A stretch of 64,000 nt of DNA, taken from positions 27,652,144-27,716,143 of the forward strand of contig JARWIR010000017.1 of assembly GCA_029959085.1 (NCBI GenBank), given 5' to 3'. The notes beneath the pieces were generated by a model. It was given only the letters and a program-made list of their open reading frames with translations, was not told the origin of the DNA and made no database searches. Numbering within the stretch: the stretch's first letter is position 1; each line of letters begins with the position of its first letter. Shown in pieces: positions 22,128-32,099 of this stretch. Source of the DNA: Nemophila menziesii (Eukaryota; Streptophyta; Magnoliopsida; Boraginales; Hydrophyllaceae). Made by a program: the position numbers and the translations under genes.

Positions 22128-23661
22128 TGGTGTCGCCTAGGGTGTGATAAAAATATGATAAAATAAAGTCTAGAAAACTACGCACTCTCACCCTAGACAG
22201 GCACAGTACTGCAAGTATTACAGGACGTATGCAAGTTTTAGTTAGTAAGTTGAGTTCGTTCTCAGGGACTTAAGTGTGTTATACGAACGGGTAGCAATAA
22301 CGAGTAAGCAATAATTAATTAAAAGACAGAAATTTAAAGAGAGAAGAAATGCGAAATTAATTAAACTAAGAAAATTAAAAGACAATAAAGTAAAATACGA
22401 AGAAATATGAGATGAGAAATATAGCTTAGGTTTTGCTAGTATGTACTAATCCTTCTAATTCTTTCTATTAGATCTAGTTAATAAGGGCGAATATTAGCTC
22501 TTGTATACTTAGTCAGGATTCTAAATTCCCATTCCTTAGACCTTGAGAGCGACTAAGGGGGCTACGGCACAACCACGAGGCTGTTTTAAATAGGGTTATC
22601 AAGCGCTACTAAGGCCCTAAGCAAACAATTCCTTCAATTAGTGATATGGTGATTAAATTATACCCTAATGACTATCTAGTTAGAATCAGTTTTGTCAGGA
22701 CTAATATCGACACTAGAGGTTATGTGGTGTTTCAATAATTAGACACCCAGTTAAGGTGACCAACTAATTACTATTATGAAAGCCTAAAGTGATCAGTTCT
22801 AGGACAGGCAATAAAACAAAACACATAAACAAATATAAAGGTAAGAAGCTAATATCAGATTAAAACATGTAATTCCCAAAGAAACTTAGATAGAAGAATT
22901 AGAATTCATAGTTTATACATGATGCAAAACCCAAGCTATGGGGGAGTTTAGTTCATACCTGATGGAAATAAACTAAAAGAAATTACAAAAGACATCATCT
23001 TGCTCTCTACAATAAACTAGAAGAATAAAACCTTAAGAACTAATTACTATGAGGCAAGGATGATTTACAAGTGATATAAGGGTGTATTTATAGGTGTTTA
23101 GAAGACCTAATTCGTTTTCTTGAAGGAGAGGTTAAGTAATGGACTCCAAGCCCAATTCAAATTCGTATGGAAATAAAGATAAACTCTGCTGACTTGTCTT
23201 GAGCATATCTTCTTCGTAATTGGTCGGTTTTTGCTCCACAATATACCAAAAGAATCCTCACAGAATTATCTACGTCCCTATTAAAGGAATCTTCAAAAAT
23301 CGGCTTGGTTTTGGAGTTATCACCACTTATTTAGTCGTAGCTGCAGAAATTCAGATTAAGGCAGCTTTTCCTTTTCCATAATTTTAGCTTTTGTTTCCTT
23401 ATCTCCAATTACCATGCTCATCTCTTTCCATATCTTGTAGTCTTTGACTTGGACTCTAATTAATCTCCATAATTATCTTTAAAGCTTCACACACTAAATA
23501 AACAATTAAACCCAATATGCTTTAAAAATATTATTTTACTAAATCAAGACTCAAAATAGGAAAGTGCACTATTTCTCAAGAAAATCGACCATTATGACTT
23601 CTAAATCACTAAAAATGATGTCTCATCCTAATATAAATCTATCACAAATGAGGAGACATCA
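22128..23661 (-). mobile_element. Solo LTR-like unit, copy A, with 5-bp target duplication
   Basis: A 1534-bp unit from TGGTGTCGCCTAGGGTGTG to GAGGAGACATCA, flanked by perfect AGGAC direct repeats (22123-22127 and 23662-23666). The terminal inverted repeat on the minus-strand 5' side is TGATGTCTC...GAGACATCA. It is the close reverse-complement partner of copy B (38894-40368); long stretches are almost identical over their shared length, so these two are among the younger copies. No coding region. Confidence 0.95.
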
Positions 23662-23986
23662 AGGACTAAGCTTGCATAAACCCTTCATGTTTTCCTGATG
23701 TAACACCAAATGAGCATTTTTGGGGATTAAGCACTAACCCGTAAGGGAAGCTTTTCCCATCCGTTGTTTAGGACTATGCTTCTTCACAAGAGGCATATGC
23801 CCCAGATAAACTACCCACCTCGCGCTCCTCACCAGGTTATAATCCTCGTTGTATGCCCATTAAAAAGTTTTTAAGCTGCCACTCAAAGCTTTGCTTTCCC
23901 TTCGCCCCTTGAATCTATCTATTCCGGCTATAGAGCATGAACGACTCTTGCTCTCGGTGGTTCAAGGGAGGTTGGAAATGGGATCG
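23662..23986. other. Retroelement fragment between two solo LTRs
   Basis: About 320 bp of moderate GC sequence between copies A and C. It is most likely the same decayed element as 21350-22122. No recognisable domain. Confidence 0.35.
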
Positions 23987-25550
23987 TGATGTCTCCCTAA
24001 TTGTTCTTATTTTCGACCCTTGGGAGACATCATTTTTTATGTTTATTTGTATATTTCAATAGACTTTTGAGTTAAAAATGCAATAATCCGGAATTTCCAT
24101 TTTATTCCTAGTAATTTTGATTTATTAAACTTTTGCGCGTAATCTTGTGTGTTTTAGTGAAAAGTTTGTAGGTTTTAATTATTATCTAGGAATGGAATCC
24201 GAGAAGAGAGTCAAAGATCGTGATATGGAGTCAAGACTTGAAGATAAATCCCGAAAGAATTGTTTTTAGAGCTGAAAATCTGTTTTCCAGGCCAAAGATT
24301 GCTAATTTCAAAGCGCTTAAGAGATGATATAGCCGCTGACCTTTGAAGAGAAAACATTCCTTATCAAGTTACGGAACTTTAGCAACTGGAATCAAGTCAA
24401 TCGGAGTCATAACGAAGCGGGAAAAGCCGTTTTAGTGGAGGTACATCAGCAGTTACGGGATTTTTGGCTAAGTTAGTGGACTTGGGCCTTCAATATTTCA
24501 TTTAATTAAAAGCGTAGGTCCAAGTCCGAATTTGAGCTTATAAAAGGAGCTCTTGACTTCTATTTTACACACAATTCACATTTTACAAGATTAAACATCA
24601 GAGAGAAGTAACAGAAGGAAGAAAGAAGAAGCTGCAAGAGCTGGAGAGGGTCTATATCTCCGTTCTCAGTCATTCCAATTCCGGAAATTAGGTTTCTTTT
24701 AATTTTAATTTTGTAATCAAATATGAATTCCATTTCAATTAATTTAGTTTTCTTTGTAATTAGTATGAGCTAAACACATTTTAGTGCTTGAGAATGCTTT
24801 ATGGGTAATTCCCAATTCTATTGAATTTCTTGTCCTGAATTTGGATTTCTGTTAAATTAAATTAGATTGGGGCTTTAACTCTTTTCGATAAATTAAGATT
24901 ATTTACTGTTTTTAGAGTCATGAACTAAGAACAGGTGTTAGTATCTAGGCTATTCCAATTAGTGGCGATTGTATCATCCTGACGGAGGGTTTAGGTACGG
25001 AAACATTTATTCAATCTAAAATGGAAGCTATTGATTCTGACGAACTTAGTTAATTTTAAGGCCAATGAGGTAATTAACTTAAACATCTAAAAGTGGATCA
25101 TATTTACCCTGACGGGACTAGTGACACTCTAGGATAGCCTTATAATCCACCCTGACGGGGGTATAAGGAATTTAGAATCCCTACCATTGTAATTGACCAA
25201 TTTAGCCCTTAAACAGAACAAGATATAAAATAGAATTAGGAGGATCCCTTGCGTTCTCAAGTGCTATCTTCTCATACTTGCGTTTTACATCATTTTACTT
25301 GCGTCTTAGCTTTTAATTGCATTTTACATTTAGTCTTTTATCACTTAGAATTAATAAAAACAATCAATCAAACATTATATCTTTATTTGCTTTCATAAGT
25401 GCAATCATTCATTAGTGGATAAGCATTGTGATTAACCAAACCGTCCCTGCGAACGATCCTAGATCATTATTACTACTTGGGACAACCGTACACTTGCGGT
25501 TGTGGTTCGATTACATTTGCATTTATTTTAGAACACACAAAGGACCACCA
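23987..25550 (+). mobile_element. Solo LTR-like unit, copy C, with 5-bp target duplication
   Basis: A 1564-bp unit from TGATGTCTCCC to AAAGGACCACCA, flanked by perfect GATCG repeats (23982-23986 and 25551-25555). It starts with a perfect inverted repeat TGATGTCTCCC...GGGAGACATCA. Near its 3' end is GGGACAACCGTACACTTGCGG (in two parts), shared with copy D. Three CCTGACGG motifs lie at 24978, 25109 and 25151. C and D form a subfamily with 3' ends in GAACACACAAAGGACCACCA. No coding region is present. Confidence 0.95.
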
Positions 25551-26750
25551 GATCGCCCCTTATAGATATGTAGTTTGTGTCTGTCTGAACTGATCGATTA
25601 GTGGATGGCGGTTAAGACAGGTCCTGCATAACTAAGTAAAAATCTTGAAGAGGATACAACCCGCTCTTGGACTTAAGACTATGCGCGTCGCATGCTCGAT
25701 CTAACAATCTTGGACAATTATTTTGATGAACTGTTACTAAACAAAAAAGGAAAAAAGAGAATAGATGCAATCGTAGTATAGTATACCTTCTCCCTCCCCC
25801 TATAGTTCTGAAGTGATCCTCATTCTCACCGCCGCTTTACTATTTGAGTTGATAGCCAAAGATATATTCTTAATAATTAAGGTTTTGATGGTTTTCTTTC
25901 TTTGACTTGCGTTTCATCTCTAAAGAGCCTCATAACAGCTGGGTCAGCTGCTGGCTTTACTAAATCTTCTGCTGTTAGGTGATGCATCCGGATGTTTTTA
26001 GGATGATGATGATCATGTCTCGTAGGGATGGGCTGTTCTTAACCATTTCAACTAGGGAGTACCTATCCCCTACGGGAATCGAACTCGTGTCTCCTTGGGA
26101 ACGGGTTTGGGCATACTCTCTCTGTGCTGGAATGATCCTCTAACCCTCAACACTCAAAGAAGACTTCCCCTGATCCATGGGCCAAGCAGAAAGAAGGAAG
26201 TTGAAACTCAGTCGACAACTCAACAACCACTAAACGTACTCTCGATCTTTTTATTCTCGTTCGAAACTTGTTTTTTGTCCTGTTAGCATTCGGGTCCATA
26301 ACCATGGGTTCCAATGCACGAGATATTTTAGCACTTGCCAGTGAGACCCTATCAGTGGGGGGTAGTAGTCAAAATCCTAAGTCCAACACCATGTAGATAG
26401 TCCATTGTAGTCTTTTTCGAGTTATCAATTCTCTGACCATTTATATATCTATAACCGAGCTGGGGAAAGTAAGCTTTCATAAGAGTCTACGTACGCCTTT
26501 ATAGACCGCATTAAAAGTGGATATCGTGAATATCTTGGTAGAATTGTGGTATTTATCCCTATAACGTGACATTGCTCGAGATTTTAGTCTATCTCGAACA
26601 TTATTGTATTATTGGATTTTTTGCCTCAATTGTATATTAAATGTGTAGTTTTTAGATACATAGATGATACAAATTCTCGAGATAGAATAAGAAGTTTAGA
26701 AATCAAAATCAATCCCAAAACTAGGCGCAAAGGGATAAAAAGGGGGTCAT
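25551..26750. other. Gene-free mixed retroelement debris
   Basis: 25551-26400 continues the moderate-GC debris seen around copies A and C. 26560-26730 resembles a piece of LTR copy I: TGCCTCAATTGTATATTAAATG here compares with TGCCTTAGTTGTATGTTATGTG near 46287 (each shown in part), followed in both by TAGTTTTTnGnTACAT. GTTCGATTCCCG on the minus strand at 26071 is a B-box-like word without an A-box partner. No gene. Confidence 0.4.
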
Positions 26751-26991
26751 TTATTTGCTAAGGCCTATGGCCACCCCTTGTTTATGTTATAAAGCCAAGC
26801 ATTAAATGGCCCATTGTAAATGAACTCAATACCTCCTAATACCTGAACTACCCTCCCACTTCCTTTACACACAATGAAAAACATCAAACCCAATCCCCGT
26901 CCCTATTATATCCATCAAGACCCAAAAAACTCATCCCTCTCTGTCGCTCTGCAGAATCCTTCCTCTTCACTGCCGCTACCACCACCTGCTT

Positions 26992-27110
<119 letters not shown>

Positions 27111-27518
27111 GGTGCACCACTCAACTTCATCACCCCACCATCATACCCACCCACCCAAACCCTAGACCACGCAACCCTTCCTCTTTCTCCACCAAATCCA
27201 CGATCGAAGGTTTCCTGCCGTGTATATATGTTGCTGCCGGAGTTCGCCTGACCACCAAGCTGCCCCACCAGACGCGCATCAGCCACCAGAAAAAGCAGAT
27301 CCTGTTCACACTTTTTTTTATTGCTGCGGCGTACGAAGCCCAAATCGAAGCCATCTCCTGCAGTAGAAAAAGTAGATTCTGTCTTCTTTTGATTTCTCTC
27401 CATCAACACCTCCTCTTCCCACCTTCTCTGGTTTCTCTCCTTGTCCTCCACCTTCGAACCCAGACGGTGACCATTCTTCAGCAGATCAACGGCGAAGAGA
27501 TTGGGTTTTTGGTCGAGA

Positions 27519-27975
27519 ATGGTACAGCCCCAGTAGCAGTGTTGGACTGTATTTTTTTTTGGTAATGCGGGGTACAACCCCCAGTAGTAGTTTGTGTGTT
27601 TTTCTTTTGTTTTATTCATGCTGGGTACAACCCTTTGTTTGTTGTAATGGTTCTGGCCCAAATCTTTCCTTCTATTGTTTGTATAATAGTGTAATGGGTA
27701 CAACCCAATATCCATATATATATGTAACTAAATTGTTTTTTACAATTTTCTATTTCAACTGTTCTTGGGTCAGCCTCAGTTAGTGTTTATTACATATGTA
27801 AATTGTTTTGTCTACATGGTACAACCCATATTTGTTAAATGTGTATGTTTTGTTCATTATGGGGTCAGCCCCTCCTTGTATTTGTACTTAATAATAAAAA
27901 AAGACTACTGAAAAACATAGAAAAGTGTAAAGGGCCATGGGTACAACCCGTTCAGTCCTCGTGGGTCTGTACCCT
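27519..27975. repeat. Dispersed short palindromic motif array (GGGTACAACCC)
   Basis: At least seven occurrences of GG(G)TACA(A/G)CCC or a close relative within about 450 bp: near 27521, 27571, 27623, 27696, 27818, 27861 (GGGGTCAGCCCC), 27939 and, in the opposite sense, GGGTCTGTACCC at 27963. GGGT and ACCC pair around a 3-4-nt loop. Intervening sequence is not repeated, so this is not an ordinary tandem array. Similar GGGTACAGACCC words occur at 51558 and 51803. Confidence 0.7.
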
Positions 27976-28000
27976 AACGCTGGACTGAATAGGAGTATAA

Positions 28001-28520
28001 TAGTAATAGCTCTTCCATCAGAAAGTAACTAAAGACCTTATAAAGAAGATTTTTCTAATTTACACTTAAATTATAAAGTGAACAAAAAGTAGACTCTATA
28101 AAGTATTTTTCTCATAAAAAACCTATAGATCTGTCAATTACTTTTTTAACGCAATTTTAGTGTTTAGTTAGGTTTAATGATATTAAATTTAGAAAGGTAC
28201 ATTTTTTAAAAATACATTAAATTACCAACTATATGTAATCTTTGTCATCTTTTATAATTTAAAGCTTCGTCGAATTAATTAATTTATCACCAAATCTAAA
28301 GAAGATTTGGTTTCATTGTTAAATTTAATAGATAGTCACTTTTGAAGATAAGTATCATAATTTAGTTTGATTATTGTATTCTTCTGCCTCCCGTAGAATA
28401 AGTCTCCACGTTGCCAACCCCTCCGACATGGCCATTATTAATAACTTATCTTTTGGGTTTGTAATTATAAATTATAATTTTTTAAATAGTAATATGAATA
28501 GCGTTCATAATTTATATTTA
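28001..28520. other. Gene-free AT-rich spacer
   Basis: AT-rich, with no frames of note. Nothing is recognised. Confidence 0.35.
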
Positions 28521-28522
28521 TT

Positions 28523-29759
28523 AGGGTTAATTTTATTTTTAGGTTTAAAATAGCATTAGACTTTCCAGATTAGATCAAGCAATATTTTAATTCTTACTAT
28601 AAATCTTATTTGCCATCTTTCTTCCAAATTTAGGCCACTACTAATTTACTTCTCTAAAATACCCTTTTCTAATTAAAATATATTATAATTAATAATTTTT
28701 TTTACTTTTAAAAAAAATTCTGGGCGACCACCGGTCAACGTTGGTCAACTCCGACGAGATTTTTTTTTCAAAAAAAAAAAAATTGGGCGGCCATCGGTCA
28801 ACTCCAGTAGTCAACTCCGGCAAGATTTTTTTTTTAATTTAAAAAAAAAATCAGGGCGCCACCGGTCAACTCCGGTGGTCAACGTCGGTCAACTCCGGCG
28901 AGATTTTTTGTTTCGTTTTTTAAAAAAAATCTGGCGGCCACCGGTCAATTCCGGTGGTCAACGCCGGTCAACTCTGTTTTTTTTTTTTTACTTTTTTTGT
29001 TTCAGAACTACAAATCTGTAGTTTCAGGATTCGTAGTTTCAGAACCTACAAATTCGTAGTTGTAGAACTACAAATATGTAGTTTCAAGACTACAAGGATT
29101 ACAAAATTTGTAGTTTCAGAACTACAAATTTGTAGTTTCAGAATTCATAGTTTCAAAATTACAAATTTGTTATTTCAGGATTCGTAGTTTCAGAACTACA
29201 AATTCGTAATTGTAGAACTACAAATTTGTAGTTTCGAATCTACAAATTTGTAGTTCAGGATTCGTAGTTTCAGAATTACAAATTCGTAGTTGTAGAACTA
29301 CAAATTTGTAGTTTCAGGACTACAAAAGAAAGAAAAAAATTGTCTAAGTTGACCGAAGTTGATCGGCGTTGACTGCCGGAGTTGACCGGGGCCGCCTAGA
29401 TTTAAAAAAAAATTGTCTGAGTTGACCGGGGCCGTCCAGTTTTTTTTAAAAAAAGTAAAAAATAAATTGTCTGGGTTGACTGGAGGTGACCGGCGTTGAC
29501 CGCCGGAGTTGACCGGGGCCGCCCAGTTTTTTCTTTTAAAAAAGTTTTAATTTTTTTTCTGAGTTGACCGGGCCGCCCTGTTTTTTTTTGTTTTAAAAAA
29601 GTTCTAAAAAATTGTCTTATTTTATTATTATTATTATTATTACTTTTAATTATAGGTAAAGGGTAGTAATGGTATGTGGCCTAATTTTGGAAAAATTATT
29701 TAAGAGGCTTAAATGTAGAAGAGATATTATTTTTTAGGCCTAAAAGTGGAATAATCCCT
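28523..29759. mobile_element. Long-TIR foldback element with palindromic core
   Basis: The outer inverted repeats start AGGGTTAATTTTATTTTTAG (left) and AGGGATTATTCCACTTTTAG (right, complemented). They continue for over 100 bp (for example CCAAATTTAGGCCACTAC versus CCAAAATTAGGCCACATAC). ATTTATT lies immediately outside both ends. Inside, the left arm has several CACCGGTCAACTCCGG repeats separated by T- and A-runs; the right arm has them inverted (GAGTTGACCGGGGCCGCC). The centre (28995-29325) is an array of AACTACAAATTTGTAGTT palindromes. The size and long TIRs suggest a Mutator-like non-autonomous element. No transposase. Confidence 0.7.
28995..29325. repeat. AACTACAAATTTGTAGTT palindrome array
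   Basis: About ten diverged units built on the near-perfect palindrome AACTACAAATTTGTAGTT joined by TTCAGGATTCGTAGTTTCAG. Each unit can form a hairpin. It lies at the axis of the foldback element. Confidence 0.85.
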
Positions 29760-30066
29760 ATTTATTATACAGGCAACCGACTTACTTTCTCTCTTTAAGT
29801 TTTTTTTTTTTACATCTTCTCTCTTTAAGTTATGTTTATCTTTATATTAAGTTTTGATTTTACTTTCAATCGGTTGCTTTGTTTTTAATTTGATTTGGGT
29901 AATTGAAATCGGGGTTTGTCATTTTATTATAGTGCGGTCGATTTGGAGCCACACGATCTAGGGGGAAACTGGCTGAGTTGATACTCCAGATGGGGCTAAC
30001 CTCAAACGAGGACGAGGACCAAGGCGGAGGGGGGCCAAACAATTGGAAAGGATCTAAAGGAGAGCC
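29760..30066. other. Spacer between two transposable elements
   Basis: No gene. The minus-strand frame at 29866-30108 (rich in P, S and L) reads into the adjacent MITE and is not conserved-looking. Confidence 0.35.
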
Positions 30067-30528
30067 TATGCTGTAGATCTCCCCGCCTAGGCGCCGTCTA
30101 GGCGTCAACTCCCCCCTCAGGCGCTTACGCCTAGTGAAAACTCTAGGCGTTTTTGCCTAGCGCCTTAGTCACCGTGGAATAGGCGACTAGCCCGTCTAGG
30201 CAGCGATTAATGACAAAAAATGGCCGCCTAGGCGCCGATTAATGGCATAACACTCATGTATAGGCCTTCTTGTTATTTTTCTTATTCTCGAGAATTTTTT
30301 AATTGACATTATATCTCAATTTGTAGTATTTTTTATACACACTATAGTGTTTTTAGATTAATTTTATGACTTATATAGTTGAAATTTCTATAATTACTAC
30401 ATATATATTACTATATATACAAAATTACACAGCGGGATTCAAAACCGTATAATTCCGCCTAGGCCCCGGGTAATCCCGCCTAGGCGCTAGGCCCGGGTCG
30501 AGCGCCTAGGCCTCAAAACCGAGATCTA
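30067..30528. mobile_element. GCCTAGGC-rich MITE, copy 1
   Basis: Terminal inverted repeats CTATGCTGTAGATCTC (left) and CTATGTTGTAGATCTC (right, complemented). Both ends are packed with the palindrome GCCTAGGC and relatives such as CGCCTAGGCGCCG and GGCGCTAGGCCCGGG. The middle is AT-rich. Two further copies are at 53953-54396 and 62394-62853. No coding capacity. Target duplication is not evident for this copy. Confidence 0.8.
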
Positions 30529-31432
30529 CAACATAGCTTATAATTACTGGGAACACAGCTTTGATGGATTACCCTAGAGGTGGGGTTTTATTCTCCCATC
30601 TAGGGTTCTTTCTAATTCAGGCTGAGCAACTGGGGATCAAGGGTGACTGCGGGAAAAATACTCAACAATCGTAAGGTTAGTTTGGTGTGTACTAGTGAAG
30701 GAATGGCAGTGGATGACGCCAATGAAAGTATTTGTAGAGTTATTAAGCTTACTAAGGTATATCTGGGGTATTTCCTTATATGAGAGGTAGCGAGGAGGTG
30801 CTTACTTCTGGGTTTATTGAGGGACCATCAAACTGTTGTTACTATAACATGTCATAGACAAAGAAGTGAGATGAAGGAGTCCAGAGCGTGGAAGAATTTT
30901 TAAAAAGGACATGAATAATCCTAAAGAGAATAGTAGATGTGGGGGGAGTTATAATGATGAATGACAAAGGAAGAAAGAGATGAATTCTGAAGAAATTTCT
31001 TATTTACTATTGGTTGTGGGGCAAACCAGAGGTAACATTAACCAAGCGAGCATTTATGAAGCTATAGAGAGATACTGTATGAGCATTTATAACATTAAAT
31101 ATGTCAGGACAAGGCTTGAGAGAAGAAAAAGAAGCGTGTCTAGGGTTCACGTAATAATTAAGGGGATACCCAAGAGTCTTGGGAGACGCTTGGACTGCAG
31201 ATGGAAGAGTTGGAATGAACCCAATCCTGTGTGATGGTCACATGGAGGAACGGAGGAGTGGAGAAGGAGAAATGGAATTCCACTATATCTTACCAACCGG
31301 CCAAACCCTTTGGTTTCCACCTATCCATCATAAAGACAAGGTTAAGTGCTCTATTTTTTAAACTTGCATTTATCACTTCCATATTAACAACTTTCAAATA
31401 TTTCTTTCTCCTTCCGTTTACTATCTAGATTT
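30529..31432. other. Unrecognised segment carrying the LINE target site
   Basis: Moderate-GC sequence with two overlapping plus-strand frames (30980-31234 and 31179-31361) that show no known domain. They may be a decayed gene or a LINE 5' fragment. The L1 element at 31447-37140 inserted at its right end, at CCATTAGGTTTACT. Confidence 0.35.
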
Positions 31433-32099
31433 CCATTAGGTTTACTTTTTTTTTTTGACATGTAAGTGTTCATTTTATTGCTCTAACAGTCCACTCTTTA
31501 CAAGCCTTGGTGAAGTTGGTATTAAATCACCTTTCACGGCCAATTACAATCTAGAAAATAAAAACTAGAAAGTAAGTGGCAAAAGTGTTAAAGTAAAATA
31601 TCTTAGGACTAAACTACAAAACTGAGAAGAACACGGCCAAACAAGAAGATCGCGTGTTCGAGCCAGGTGCTTAGCAAATCTTTTAGGAAAACAGAGTCAA
31701 ACTCAAGCTTGTTTAAGAATTCCTTGAAGTCCCCATTGCCTTGAGATGATCTTGTTCCTTAGCGTAGCTTTGAGAGATTGTTTGAACCGCAATTTGGATT
31801 GAACATCTCGTTGTGAAGAATTGCATCTTGTATTTCCAGCAGGTTTTGATGAATTTTTAACATTCCAAATATGGTAGATAAAGCTTTGGAAACTGAGGAT
31901 GAAAACTAAATCCTTAAGAGTGTTTCTCTTGCTTCTTTGAATAATCCAAGCAGTTTTAGATGACCAGGAAGAAGTTTTGTCTTGGCAACCATAATATTTG
32001 CAACATTCAAACCATACATTTTTTCAGTAGGAGCAGTTCAAAAAAAAAGATGATCACGAGATTCCAATGCAGAATTATAGAGCACACAGTTATAGTCGG

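Noticed and set aside
26055..26100. tRNA-like sequence on the minus strand (GAGTTCGATTCCCG)
   Set aside because: The B-box-like T-arm word has only 4 of 5 stem pairs, there is no A box at the proper distance and no acceptor stem can be formed.
30980..31361. Two overlapping plus-strand frames as a gene
   Set aside because: No start context, no domain and no continuation in other frames. They adjoin a LINE insertion site and are probably debris.
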